Below are positions 16,738-25,583 of a DNA stretch of 64,000 nucleotides, piece by piece. The stretch's first letter is position 1. Each line of letters opens with the position of its first letter. The notes beneath the pieces are model-generated. The model ran no database searches. It was not told the DNA's origin and saw only the letters and a list, made by a program, of their open reading frames with translations. Position numbers and translations under genes: made by a program. This DNA is from Thermocrispum municipale DSM 44069. GTDB taxonomy: Bacteria > Actinomycetota > Actinomycetes > Mycobacteriales > Pseudonocardiaceae. The DNA is taken from contig NZ_KE386593.1 in assembly GCF_000427825.1 (NCBI RefSeq), positions 916,941 through 980,940 on the forward strand. The letters are read 5' to 3'.

Positions 16738-19140
16738 ATGAGCACCCTTTTCGACCTCCCCGAACAGACTCCCGCCGACCGTGCGGCGGAAGAGCTGCTT
16801 GCCGACCTCAACCCGGCCCAGCGCGAAGCGGTCCAGCACACCGGCAGTCCGCTGCTGGTGGTGGCGGGCGCAGGGTCGGGCAAGACCCGTGTGCTGACCA
16901 GGCGGATCGCCTACCTGCTGGTGGCCAGGGGCGTGCATCCCGGCGAGGTCATGGCCATCACGTTCACCAACAAGGCGGCCAACGAGATGCGCGAACGCGT
17001 CGTCGAGCTGTGCGGCCGCCGGGCGAACGCGATGTGGGTGTCGACGTTCCACCGCATGTGCGTGCGGGTGATGCGCCGCGAGGCGAAGACGCTCGGCATG
17101 TCGTCGAACTTCAGCATCTACGACGCCGACGACACCAAACGCCTGGTCACGCTGGTGATCCGGGATCTGGACCTGGACCCGAAGAAGCACCCGCCGCGCG
17201 GCGTGGCCAATCAGATCTCGGACTGGAAGAACGAGCTCGTCGACGTCGAGGCCGCTGCGGCTGCGGCGGCCGACGGCGCGCAGCGGGTGGCCGCGGAGGT
17301 CTACGCGGAGTACCAGCGGCGGTTGGAGCAGGCCAACGCGTTCGACTTCGACGACCTGATCATGCGCACGGTCCACCTGCTCCAGCAGTTCCCGGACACC
17401 GCGGAGTACTACCGCAGGCGGTTCCGGCACGTGCTGGTCGACGAGTACCAGGACACCAATCACGCGCAGTACACGCTGGTGCGCGAGCTGGTCGGCACCG
17501 AGGAGTCGGAGTCCGGCGTCGAGCCCGCGGAATTGTGTGTGGTGGGCGATGCGGACCAGTCGATCTACGCCTTCCGTGGCGCGACGATCCGCAACATCGA
17601 GGAGTTCGAGCGGGACTTCCCCAATGCGCGCACGATCCTGCTCGAGCAGAACTACCGGTCGACGCAGACGATCCTGTCCGCGGCCAACGCGGTCATCTCG
17701 CGCAACCCGAACCGCAGGGACAAGCGGCTGTGGACCGACGCAGGCGACGGCGACAAGATCGTCGGTTACGTCGCCGACAACGCGCACGACGAGGCGGCGT
17801 TCGTCGCGGGTGAGATCGACGCACTGGTCGATTCCGGGAAGGCGAAGTATTCCGACATCGCGGTCTTCTATCGCACCAACAATCAGTCCCGGCCGTTCGA
17901 GGAGATCTTCATCCGGCTCGGCCTGCCGTACCGCGTGGTCGGCGGTGTGCGGTTCTACGAGCGCCGCGAGGTCCGGGACGCACTGGCCTACCTGCGGGTG
18001 CTGGCGAATCCGGAGGACACGGTCAGCCTGCGGCGCATCCTCAACGTGCCCAAGCGCGGTATCGGCGAGCGGGCCGAGGCGGTGGTCGCCACGCACGCCG
18101 AACGGGAGCGGATCTCGTTCTACTCGGCCCTGCGTGCCGCCGCCGAGGGCAAGGTCGAGCTGCTGAACACCCGCTCGCAGAAGAACATCGCCGCGTTCGT
18201 CGAGCTCTACGACGGGCTGCGGGAAATGGTGCTCGACGACGCCGACCCTGCGGACATTCTGGAGGCGGTGCTGGACCGTACCGGCTACCGAGCCGAGCTG
18301 GAGGAGTCCGACGACCCGCAGGACGCCACCAGGGTGGACAACCTCACCGAGCTGGTGACCGTGGCGCGTGAGTTCGCCGAGAACGCCTCGGCCGAGCCGT
18401 TGGACGCCGATGCCGCGGCCGCGGCCGATTCGCCCGCGCAGAGCTTGCTGGACGGCTTTCTGGAACGGGTGTCGTTGGTGTCCGACGCCGACTCCGTTCC
18501 GGACCCGGACGCCGACGGGGATGCCGAGGAGCATGCCGGCGTGGTCACGTTGATGACAGTGCACACGGCCAAGGGGCTGGAGTATCCGGTGGTGTTCTGC
18601 ACCGGCTGGGAGGACGGCGTCTTCCCGCACATGCGGGCGTTGTCGGACCCGACGGAGCTGGCGGAGGAACGACGGCTGGCGTACGTGGCCATCACGCGCG
18701 CCCGCGAGCGGTTGTACCTCTCGCGGGCGGTGGTGCGCGCCGCGTGGGGCTCGCCGGTGACCAACCCGGCGTCCCGGTTCTTGGACGAGATTCCCGCCGA
18801 GTTGCTCGACTGGCGGCGCGAGGAGCCCATGGAGAGCTCGTCGGGGCCGCGCGCGGTGACCAGGTGGGGCCGTGGTGGCGGTTGGGGCGACGGCTCGGCG
18901 CAGGCGCGTATTGCGGCCGGTGGCATGCGTACGACGTCGTTCACCGGCTGGAAAGCGGCCTCCGCCAAGCCTGCGTTGCAGTTGGAGGTCGGGGACCGGG
19001 TCAATCACGACAAGTACGGCCTTGGCACCGTGATCGCCGCTGAGGGATCGGGGCCGCGCGCCACCGCGACCATCGACTTCGGGTCAGCCGGCACGGTGCG
19101 CCTGATGCTGATCGGCAGCGTGCCGATGGTGAAGCTGTGA
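16738..19140 (+). CDS. uvrD1: ATP-dependent DNA helicase UvrD1/PcrA
   Basis: 800 aa from ATG 16738; an in-frame GTG at 16708 adds ten unconserved residues. A superfamily 1A helicase for nucleotide excision repair and, with Ku in mycobacteria, end processing. Motifs: Q motif LNPAQREAV, Walker A VAGAGSGKT (about residues 40-50), motif Ia TFTNKAANEM, motif II VDEYQDTN, motif III GDADQSIYAFRGA, motif IV QNYRS, motif V VHTAKGLEYP, motif VI VAITRARERL. The C-terminal Tudor-like RNA-polymerase-binding domain is present (VGDRVNHDKYGLGTVIA ... VPMVKL). Adjacent to chorismate mutase, as Rv0949 is to Rv0948c. Confidence 0.96.
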   Translation: MSTLFDLPEQTPADRAAEELLADLNPAQREAVQHTGSPLLVVAGAGSGKTRVLTRRIAYLLVARGVHPGEVMAITFTNKAANEMRERVVELCGRRANAMWVSTFHRMCVRVMRREAKTLGMSSNFSIYDADDTKRLVTLVIRDLDLDPKKHPPRGVANQISDWKNELVDVEAAAAAAADGAQRVAAEVYAEYQRRLEQANAFDFDDLIMRTVHLLQQFPDTAEYYRRRFRHVLVDEYQDTNHAQYTLVRELVGTEESESGVEPAELCVVGDADQSIYAFRGATIRNIEEFERDFPNARTILLEQNYRSTQTILSAANAVISRNPNRRDKRLWTDAGDGDKIVGYVADNAHDEAAFVAGEIDALVDSGKAKYSDIAVFYRTNNQSRPFEEIFIRLGLPYRVVGGVRFYERREVRDALAYLRVLANPEDTVSLRRILNVPKRGIGERAEAVVATHAERERISFYSALRAAAEGKVELLNTRSQKNIAAFVELYDGLREMVLDDADPADILEAVLDRTGYRAELEESDDPQDATRVDNLTELVTVAREFAENASAEPLDADAAAAADSPAQSLLDGFLERVSLVSDADSVPDPDADGDAEEHAGVVTLMTVHTAKGLEYPVVFCTGWEDGVFPHMRALSDPTELAEERRLAYVAITRARERLYLSRAVVRAAWGSPVTNPASRFLDEIPAELLDWRREEPMESSSGPRAVTRWGRGGGWGDGSAQARIAAGGMRTTSFTGWKAASAKPALQLEVGDRVNHDKYGLGTVIAAEGSGPRATATIDFGSAGTVRLMLIGSVPMVKL

Positions 19141-19523
19141 CGTTGGCGCTGTGCACAGGTGGAGTGCCGTAGGCACGGTGCTGGCGGCGCTGTGTTGCCG
19201 GCGGCATGACTGCCGCGCGGCCGTTGGTGTTGCGTTGTCGGCGGTGTGACGCGGTAGCGGTGACGTGCGGGTGGTCCCAGCCGACGGCGCGACGCGTCGC
19301 CTGCTGAGACCACCCGCGGCGCAACGCCCTGTCCCCGAGTCGCGAGCGCTGCTACTTCCATCCCTCATGGTGTCTGCACCCGCATACCGGCGACCCCGGT
19401 GATCACGCCTCCGCTCGGCGGTGTCCCCGGGTGATCAGTACCGAAGCCGTGCGAGTGCTACCCCGTTAACGATCACGTACCCGTGACGCAGCGAGTTCAT
19501 GCGGTTCGCCCGCGCTCAGCACT
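19141..19523. other. intergenic stretch with a nested inverted repeat
   Basis: No gene is supported in this stretch after uvrD1. It holds a 10-bp perfect stem, GCGGGTGGTC (19267-19276) with GACCACCCGC (19308-19317), whose 31-nt loop contains a second perfect 12-bp palindrome, GCGACGCGTCGC (19289-19300). This may terminate uvrD1 transcription or form a structured RNA. No T-run follows. Confidence 0.4.
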
Positions 19524-19551
19524 GTGACAAGGCGCACGTCGGTGCTACAGT
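19524..19551 (+). promoter_or_regulatory. candidate SigA-type promoter of the SOS small gene
   Basis: GTGACA (19524-19529) and TACAGT (19546-19551) are separated by 16 nt and lie directly upstream of the LexA box, so the box would cover the transcription start. Start-site position is predicted only. Confidence 0.5.
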
Positions 19552-19556
19552 GGTGT

Positions 19557-19572
19557 TCGAACATATGTTCGA
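19557..19572. promoter_or_regulatory. LexA (SOS) box, perfect palindrome
   Basis: TCGAACATATGTTCGA is a perfect 16-bp palindrome matching the actinobacterial SOS consensus TCGAAC-N4-GTTCGA. It is identical in every base to the box at 32280-32295 in front of the imuA' operon. It lies 17 nt upstream of the ATG at 19589, where LexA would block transcription until DNA damage. Confidence 0.9.
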
Positions 19573-19588
19573 TCATGCTGGGGGTGCG

Positions 19589-19825
19589 ATGGATGAATGG
19601 TTCACGCTGTTCGCGGCTGCCGTCTGGCGCTATCTCGAGGGAGTCGGGGGTGCGCCTGCGGTGGCGCACTCGGAGACGCAGAAGCTGGCGGCGGCTTGGC
19701 GGGCGCTGCTTCGTCTGCATGAGGCCGATCAGCGGGGAACGTGTTCTCGGTGTGCACGCGGTCACCGGGGCAACTGCACGGTCTGGCAGGTCGCCATCGG
19801 CTACTTCGTACGGAGGCCCAGCTGA
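19589..19825 (+). CDS. SOS-controlled small protein with CX2CX3HX3C motif
   Basis: 78 aa from ATG 19589; the frame is open upstream to 19499 but that part covers the LexA box. The N-terminal half looks helical (EWFTLFAAAVWRYLEG; TQKLAAAWRALLRLHEAD), and residues 52-63 read CSRCARGHRGNC, a CX2CX3HX3C arrangement resembling a small zinc-binding knuckle, followed by a hydrophobic VWQVAIGYFV tail. I do not recognise a characterised family. The perfect LexA box and promoter just upstream make damage induction very likely. It is inserted between uvrD1 and the M23 peptidase gene, which adjoin in M. tuberculosis. Function unknown: a nuclease-inhibitor, checkpoint or repair accessory role are all open. 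Confidence 0.7.
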   Translation: MDEWFTLFAAAVWRYLEGVGGAPAVAHSETQKLAAAWRALLRLHEADQRGTCSRCARGHRGNCTVWQVAIGYFVRRPS

Positions 19826-20185
19826 GGCGGGCAGGTGTGCTCAGGTGTCGCGTGTCCGAGGCGGGTGGGTGCGTGTTCGGCCGCACGTTCCGCTCCGGGT
19901 GCGCGGTCGGACTGGCATGTCGCCGCTTGCGCGTGACCAGCCAGTCGGGGCGGCCGCTCCTCGGCGTCTGGTCGTACTGTCGCGAGAGCAGCCGGAGGTG
20001 CGAGGGCGTGACTGGCCGAATGGGCCGCCCTGGGCGCGGGAGTGGCCGTGGGCTCGGTCGAGGATGAGGCCGCCGTCGACAGGCGATCGGTCAAGCGGCT
20101 TGCCGCACGCGGGCAGGCCGAAATGTGCCGCCGGTGCGCTGCCCTCGACGAGCGATCAGGTGTGGCCTCTGGGGATCGTGATGGA
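19826..20185. other. intergenic region without a supported gene
   Basis: This 360-bp stretch separates the convergent SOS small gene and M23 peptidase gene. Open frames crossing it continue as antisense shadows of the peptidase gene and have no recognisable protein content. I see no repeat or clear hairpin in it. Confidence 0.5.
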
Positions 20186-21010
20186 TCAGAGGTTGACGCC
20201 GTGCTGAGCGAGCCAGCCGAGCGGGTCGATCTTGGTGCCGTTGTCGCCCGTCCAGACCTCGAAGTGCAGGTGCGGCCCGGTGGACTGGCCGGCGTTGCCG
20301 ATCTCGGCGATCTGCTCGCCCGCCTTGACCTTCTGGCCCGCGACCACGTTGTAGTGGAACATGTGGCCGTAGACGGTGACCGTGCCGTCCTCGTGCTGGA
20401 TCCGCACCCAGTTGCCGAAGCCGCTGGCCGGGCCGGCTTCGATGACCACGCCGTCGGCCGCCGCGACGATCGGGGTGCCGATCGAGTTGGCGATGTCGAT
20501 GCCGTAGTGCGTGGTGCCCCAGCGGGCGCCGAACACGGAGGTCAGCCGACCTTCGGTGGGCTTGACCACGTCCGGGCGCATGGCCTCTTCGCGCGCCTTG
20601 CGGGCGGCTTCGGCCTCGCGCTCCTTGCGCGCGTCGGTGAACTGCTGCGCGCCGCTGAGCTTCTTGGCCTCGGCTCGCGCCGAGGACGCCGGGCCGGCTT
20701 GGTCGACGTTGACGAGCACGGGTGCGGCGGGTGCTGCGGCGTCGCCGCCGACGCCACTGGCGCCGTAGGAACCCTGCGAGCTGGCAAGCGATACGTCATC
20801 GGCGGTTTGGCTGGCAGCGCCCTGAAGGGCCTGACCTGCGGTCGCTGCAGCGAAAGCGCCTGCGGCCACGGCGGCGACAACCATCCGGCCCCGCAGCGCC
20901 GAGGAAGGCGGAGCGAGACGGTGGTGGGTGCGCGGCCGATCGGCGGCGCTCTCCATGGCGACCTGCAGGGCCGGGGACGCAAAACCGCCGGGGGAGCGGT
21001 GTCGAGCCAA
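20186..21010 (-). CDS. M23 family (LytM-type) metallopeptidase
   Basis: 274 aa from TTG 21010, preferred because GGAAGG lies about 8 nt upstream and the sequence ARHRSPGG follows; longer frames run through the leader. A membrane or signal segment (about residues 42-62: VVAAVAAGAFAAATAG) is followed by an Ala/Glu/Arg-rich coiled stretch (DARKEREAEAARKAREEA) and a C-terminal M23 domain with the zinc motifs HYGIDIANS (HxxxD) and GPHLHFEVW (HxH). Such enzymes cut peptidoglycan cross-bridges at the cell surface. It occupies the position of Rv0950c between uvrD1 and sucC in M. tuberculosis. The long leader holds inverted and direct repeats described separately. Confidence 0.88.
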   Translation of the reverse strand: MARHRSPGGFASPALQVAMESAADRPRTHHRLAPPSSALRGRMVVAAVAAGAFAAATAGQALQGAASQTADDVSLASSQGSYGASGVGGDAAAPAAPVLVNVDQAGPASSARAEAKKLSGAQQFTDARKEREAEAARKAREEAMRPDVVKPTEGRLTSVFGARWGTTHYGIDIANSIGTPIVAAADGVVIEAGPASGFGNWVRIQHEDGTVTVYGHMFHYNVVAGQKVKAGEQIAEIGNAGQSTGPHLHFEVWTGDNGTKIDPLGWLAQHGVNL

Positions 21011-21099
21011 GGCGGGGCCTTCCAGTACTCGGGGTGCCGATCGCGTCCGTGGAACCGGGCGGGGGATCCCGGTGAGCGGCTTCGGGGGAACCGCTCCAA

Positions 21100-21160
21100 G
21101 TTGCGTGACGCAACCCGTCCCGTTCGTGATCGGACTGTAATGGGGACCGCGAGACTGTAA
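21100..21160. promoter_or_regulatory. leader of the M23 gene: palindrome plus direct repeats
   Basis: GTTGCGT-G-ACGCAAC (21100-21114) is a perfect 15-bp palindrome. Further upstream for the minus-strand gene, GACTGTAA occurs at 21133-21140 and 21153-21160, exactly 20 bp (two helix turns) apart. A short stem (GAGCGG with CCGCTC, around 21074-21096) lies between the palindrome and the start codon. Cell-wall hydrolase genes are often tightly regulated (MtrA, SigB or riboswitches); which applies here cannot be told. Confidence 0.4.
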
Positions 21161-21421
21161 CGAATCGGTACCGCAGGGTGCAAGGTCCCCCCCGGGCTTC
21201 TGGGCCAAGTGAGTGGCCTAGATCGCACTGCGAGCTGGGGTAATGACCGACAGTAGTTTGAGTTTTACGCCAATTGGGGTGGTCGTATGTCGTGAAACGT
21301 GTCTGATTGATGTAGTTCGACCGGTTCGTTAGGCCGTTCGGGCAGTAGGGCCTGGTCCGATTGCGGATCACTGCCGCGTGGCGCAGGAGACCCCGCCGCG
21401 GGCTTGCTACGTTCGCAAGCA

Positions 21422-23152
21422 ATGCCTGCTACATCGCGCTCCTCCGCTGCGAAGTCGGCGGAGTCGACAGCGAAGTCGGTGTCCGGGACGGCGGTGCCAA
21501 CGGCCGTTCCGCGGCTGCTTACCCCTGCTCTCGTTGCCGCCGTGGTGTCGGCCGCCGCACTGACGGCCGCCGGAGTGCACGGCGTCGTCCAAGAGGCGCC
21601 GGACGCGGGCGGGCCGGCATTCACCTCCTGGCCGCTGCTGACCGTGCTCGCCGTGCTGCCCGCTGCCGTGGCCGCACTGCTGGTCTACCGCGGACGGTCC
21701 GCGACCGCCGCCGGCGTGCTGATCGGTGTGGCGGCCCTGGCCCCGGGGCGTGCGCTTGCAGATGTGCAGTTCGCCGTGGACTCCTCGCGCGCGACCAGGC
21801 CCGAGTTCCTCGTGCCCGGCTCGGTCGGTGCCGACCCGTCGTGGATCGGGTTGCTGTTGTTGCTGACCGGCCACATCGCTGCCGTCGTCGCGGGCGTACT
21901 GGCGGTGCGCGCATCCACAGCTCTGCCGGATGACGGACAGGCGCCCGAGGCAGGCAGTCGAGCGGTCGGCATGGCTTCGGTGGTCGTAGCGCTTGCGCTC
22001 GCGGTCGGGCTGCTGATGCCCCCGTACGTCTCCGCTGACGCCAACCTGTTGGACAACTCGGCGTTGGACGGCCCCCTGCTGGTCGTGCTGGGTGTGCTCG
22101 CGTGCGGGCTCGGCGCGGTGGTCGCGGTCGTGATCGCGCTCAGCGAGCGGTCGTGGGGTCGATTCACCGGGGTGCTCGCCGGTGTGGCCGTCGCGGGCGT
22201 GGCCATCGCGCTGCCGAACCTGGCAGCTGCGGTGGTGCGGCCTTGGCTGTCCGCCACGGCGGGTCCGATCGTGGTGCTCGTGGCCGCGGTCGCCCTGCTG
22301 GGCGTGCCCGTGGTCGGCACGGTGGCGTCCCGTCGCGAGTCCAGCGCGGCCGGTCCGAGCTCGCGAAACCTCTATGTCGCTGCGGGAGTCCTCGCGCTGC
22401 TTGCCGCCATCGGGGCCGTAGTGGGTTCCGGGCAGCCGCTGGTGCGGACGGCGACAGGAGGGGCGGCGGCGCTGTCCGACGCCCAGGTCTGGCTGATCCC
22501 GGCCGGTGTCGTCTACGGCCTGCTTGGCGTGGGCATGCTCGTGCCGCGGCTGGCGCCGCTGGTGCGGCCTGCGGTCGCGGTGGCGTGGGTCGGCGTGGTA
22601 CTGGCCTCTGGACCGGCGCTGCAACTGGCCGTGTCCGCGCCGGATGTACTGGTCGATTCGACAACCGGCGCAGGCGCTCTGTGGATCGCGTTCGCCGTGG
22701 CGGCCGCAGCGCTTGCGGCCGGGTGTGCCGTGACCGCAGGCGTGATGGAGCGGGACGGAACCGCGGAGGTGACCAGCCCTGCGGTGCTGCGATGGCTCGC
22801 GCTGACGACTGCTGTGGTGGCGGCGGGGACCTTCGTCTTCTCGGCAGTCGGCACCACCGATCAGTACCGAGGGGTCGCGCTGGTGCACCCGCTCGACGTC
22901 GCGTTCGGCGGGGCACTCGTCTCGGCAGTGGTGGTCGTGGGCGCCCTGGCGCTGGTGCCGTGGAGCAGGCCCGCCCGCGCGGCGGGCACGCTCGTCGGCG
23001 TCCTGTGCGTGCTCCTGGTCCGGATGCTCGAGCCGTTCCTCGTGTCGGCCGCTGTCGGAACCGGCGCATGGCTGGCCGTCGGGTGCGCCGTTCTCACGCT
23101 CGTCTTGCTCTCGCTGACCTTCCGGCACGGCCGTGCCAAGAGTGATCGGTGA
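21422..23152 (+). CDS. hypothetical polytopic membrane protein
   Basis: 576 aa from ATG 21422 (an in-frame alternative lies at 21404). A Ser/Ala-rich N-terminus of about 30 residues precedes roughly 13-14 hydrophobic segments spread over the whole length. No catalytic motif or nucleotide-binding site is visible. It is divergent from the M23 peptidase gene and stands alone before sucC; M. tuberculosis has no equivalent at this point in the otherwise conserved block. Composition is Ala/Val-rich as expected for a transporter- or scaffold-like membrane protein. I cannot assign a function. Confidence 0.7.
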   Translation: MPATSRSSAAKSAESTAKSVSGTAVPTAVPRLLTPALVAAVVSAAALTAAGVHGVVQEAPDAGGPAFTSWPLLTVLAVLPAAVAALLVYRGRSATAAGVLIGVAALAPGRALADVQFAVDSSRATRPEFLVPGSVGADPSWIGLLLLLTGHIAAVVAGVLAVRASTALPDDGQAPEAGSRAVGMASVVVALALAVGLLMPPYVSADANLLDNSALDGPLLVVLGVLACGLGAVVAVVIALSERSWGRFTGVLAGVAVAGVAIALPNLAAAVVRPWLSATAGPIVVLVAAVALLGVPVVGTVASRRESSAAGPSSRNLYVAAGVLALLAAIGAVVGSGQPLVRTATGGAAALSDAQVWLIPAGVVYGLLGVGMLVPRLAPLVRPAVAVAWVGVVLASGPALQLAVSAPDVLVDSTTGAGALWIAFAVAAAALAAGCAVTAGVMERDGTAEVTSPAVLRWLALTTAVVAAGTFVFSAVGTTDQYRGVALVHPLDVAFGGALVSAVVVVGALALVPWSRPARAAGTLVGVLCVLLVRMLEPFLVSAAVGTGAWLAVGCAVLTLVLLSLTFRHGRAKSDR

Positions 23153-23288
23153 CCCACTTCCCGGTCCTGGGCTGCAGGTTCACCGGGCGAGTCGCTAGGG
23201 TCACTGTGTCACAGAACTGTCCGGAAGCTGTCCCGCAGTTGTTCCGACAGTCGTTCCACAACGACGTGTCGTCAGGAGATGCTCCACG

Positions 23289-24467
23289 GTGGACCTCTAC
23301 GAGTACCAGGCGAGGGATATCTTCGCCGCCCACGGCGTCCCGGTGCTGCCGGGCTCCGTGGCAGCCACACCCGAAGAAGCACGCGCCGCGGCCGAGAAGA
23401 TCGGCGGCCAGGTGGTTGTCAAGGCCCAGGTCAAGACCGGTGGCCGCGGCAAGGCCGGTGGCGTGAAACTGGCCGACAACCCGGACGAAGCGCGTGAGAA
23501 GGCCGAAGCCATCCTCGGCTTGGACATCAAGGGCCACATCACCCGCAAAGTTCTCGTCGCCCAGGCCTCCGACATCGCGGAGGAGTACTACTTCTCCTTC
23601 CTGCTGGACCGCGCCAACCGCACGTTCCTGTGCATCGCCTCCGCGGAAGGCGGCGTCGAGATCGAGCAGGTCGCCAAGGAGAAGCCGGAAGCGGTGGCCA
23701 AGATCCAGATCGACCCGATCGCCGGTGTCGACCTGGTCAAGGCGCGCGAGATCGCGGCCGAGGCCAAGTACCCGGAGGCGATCAGGGACGCCGCGGCCGA
23801 GGTCATCGTCAAGCTGTGGGAGACCTTCGTGGCCGAGGACGCCACGCTGGTCGAGGTCAACCCGATGGTGCGGGACCCGCAGGACAAGATCATCGCGCTG
23901 GACGGCAAGGTCACGCTGGACGACAACGCGTCGTTCCGTCAGCCCGGCCACGCCGAGCTGGTGGACGTGCAGGCCGAGGACCCGCTGGAGGCCAAGGCGA
24001 AGGCCAAGGACCTCAACTACGTCAAGCTGGACGGGCAGGTCGGCATCATCGGCAACGGCGCCGGTCTGGTCATGTCCACCCTGGACGTGGTCGCTTACGC
24101 GGGCGAGAAGCACGGCGGCGTGAAGCCGGCGAACTTCCTCGACATCGGTGGTGGCGCCTCCGCGGACGTCATGGCCGCCGGCCTGGAAGTCATCCTGAGC
24201 GACCCGGACGTCAAGAGCGTGTTCGTCAACGTCTTCGGCGGCATCACCGCGTGTGACGCGGTGGCCAACGGGATCGTGCAGGCCTTCAAGCTGCTGGAGG
24301 AGCGCGGCGAGCAGATCACCCGCCCGCTCGTGGTCCGGCTGGACGGCAACAACGCCGACGAGGGCCGCAGGATCCTCGACGAAGCGAAGCTGCCCGGCGT
24401 GCAGCGGGTGGACACCATGGACGCTGCGGCCGACAAGGCCGCCGAACTCGCGAACGCGGGGGTCTGA
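23289..24467 (+). CDS. sucC: succinyl-CoA synthetase (ADP-forming) beta subunit
   Basis: 392 aa, GTG start 23289 with AGGAG about 11 nt upstream. With SucD it makes succinate and ATP (or GTP) from succinyl-CoA in the TCA cycle. The ATP-grasp domain begins [22 protein letters not shown] with the nucleotide-binding [20 protein letters not shown], and EVNPMV carries metal-binding residues. The C-terminal CoA-ligase domain includes [14 protein letters not shown] and [16 protein letters not shown]. It is followed by sucD after 5 nt, matching Rv0951-Rv0952. Confidence 0.97.
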   Translation: MDLYEYQARDIFAAHGVPVLPGSVAATPEEARAAAEKIGGQVVVKAQVKTGGRGKAGGVKLADNPDEAREKAEAILGLDIKGHITRKVLVAQASDIAEEYYFSFLLDRANRTFLCIASAEGGVEIEQVAKEKPEAVAKIQIDPIAGVDLVKAREIAAEAKYPEAIRDAAAEVIVKLWETFVAEDATLVEVNPMVRDPQDKIIALDGKVTLDDNASFRQPGHAELVDVQAEDPLEAKAKAKDLNYVKLDGQVGIIGNGAGLVMSTLDVVAYAGEKHGGVKPANFLDIGGGASADVMAAGLEVILSDPDVKSVFVNVFGGITACDAVANGIVQAFKLLEERGEQITRPLVVRLDGNNADEGRRILDEAKLPGVQRVDTMDAAADKAAELANAGV

Positions 24468-24472
24468 CAGCG

Positions 24473-25360
24473 ATGGCTATCTTCCTCAACGAGAACTCCA
24501 AGATCATCGTCCAGGGCATGACGGGCTCCGAGGGCACCAAGCACACCGCCCGCATGCTCGCCTCCGGCGCCAACGTGGTCGGTGGTGTCAACGCCCGCAA
24601 GGCAGGCCATCAGGTCGAGATCGGCGGCAAGCAGCTGACCGTGTTCGGCACCGTCAAGGAAGCCATGGCGGAGACCGGCGCCGACGTGTCGGTGCTGTTC
24701 GTGCCGCCGAAGTTCGCCAAGGACGCGGTGATCGAGGCGATCGACGCCGAGATCCCGCTCGCCGTGGTGATCACCGAGGGCATCCCGGTGCACGACTCGG
24801 CGTACTTCTGGGCGCACGCCAAGGCCAAGGGCAACAAGACCCGCATCATCGGCCCGAACTGCCCGGGTGTCATCAGCCCCGGCAAGTCCAACGCGGGCAT
24901 CATCCCGGCGGACATCACCGGCCCCGGCAAGATCGGCCTGGTCTCCAAGTCCGGCACGTTGACCTACCAGCTGATGTACGAGCTGCGCGACATCGGCTTC
25001 AGCACCGCGGTGGGAATCGGTGGCGACCCGGTCATCGGCACCACGCACATCGACGCGCTGGAGGCGTTCGAGGCCGACCCGGAGACGTCGGTCATCGTGA
25101 TGATCGGCGAGATCGGTGGTGACGCCGAGGAGCGGGCGGCCGAGTTCATCAAGGCCAACGTCACCAAGCCGGTGGTCGGCTACGTCGCGGGCTTCACGGC
25201 CCCGGAGGGCAAGACGATGGGGCACGCGGGCGCGATCGTGTCCGGCTCGTCGGGCACCGCGGCGGCGAAGAAGGAGGCGCTGGAGGCGGCAGGCGTGAAG
25301 GTCGGCAAGACCCCCAGCGAGACCGCCGAGATCGCACGCGAACTGTACAAATCCCTCTAA
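24473..25360 (+). CDS. sucD: succinyl-CoA synthetase alpha subunit
   Basis: 295 aa. The N-terminal CoA-binding domain has [20 protein letters not shown], and the C-terminal domain has the active-site histidine transiently phosphorylated during catalysis in [12 protein letters not shown] (about residue 248). [13 protein letters not shown] and [16 protein letters not shown] are typical. It starts 5 nt after sucC and forms an alpha2beta2 or alpha-beta enzyme with it. The transcript probably ends at the hairpin that follows. Confidence 0.97.
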   Translation: MAIFLNENSKIIVQGMTGSEGTKHTARMLASGANVVGGVNARKAGHQVEIGGKQLTVFGTVKEAMAETGADVSVLFVPPKFAKDAVIEAIDAEIPLAVVITEGIPVHDSAYFWAHAKAKGNKTRIIGPNCPGVISPGKSNAGIIPADITGPGKIGLVSKSGTLTYQLMYELRDIGFSTAVGIGGDPVIGTTHIDALEAFEADPETSVIVMIGEIGGDAEERAAEFIKANVTKPVVGYVAGFTAPEGKTMGHAGAIVSGSSGTAAAKKEALEAAGVKVGKTPSETAEIARELYKSL

Positions 25361-25379
25361 AGCGGCACAGTTCTCGGTT

Positions 25380-25424
25380 CGAAGGGCGTTTCGGCCACCG
25401 CATCGGTGGCAGGAGCGCCCTTCG
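25380..25424 (+). terminator. bipartite terminator hairpin after sucD
   Basis: An outer 9-bp stem CGAAGGGCG (25380-25388) with CGCCCTTCG (25416-25424) encloses an inner 7-bp hairpin GCCACCG-CAT-CGGTGGC (25394-25410). It starts 20 nt after the sucD stop. A short T-containing tract (GTATTCTT) follows. Confidence 0.75.
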
Positions 25425-25583
25425 GCGTATTCTTCGCCAAGGCGTCCGGCAAAACGCGGTGAAACCAACTTGCCCCGGTGTACGTCGGAGCGGCGACGTC
25501 GGTTAACGTCCGCGCACGACGTGCCAGGTCCACGCGGCGCGTGGTGTCGGCCCGAGTTCCGCATAACACAACAGGAGAGACGG

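Noticed and set aside
16660-19008. 782-codon open frame on the minus strand
   Set aside because: Exact antisense of uvrD1, whose helicase motifs are complete in the plus frame.
21061-21130. c-di-AMP (ydaO) riboswitch before the M23 gene
   Set aside because: The expected GGGGGAACC core appears only on the opposite strand to the gene and no GGGGTGAA partner is present.
20042-21160. 372-codon plus-strand frame
   Set aside because: Shadow of the M23 peptidase gene, whose zinc motifs lie in the minus frame.
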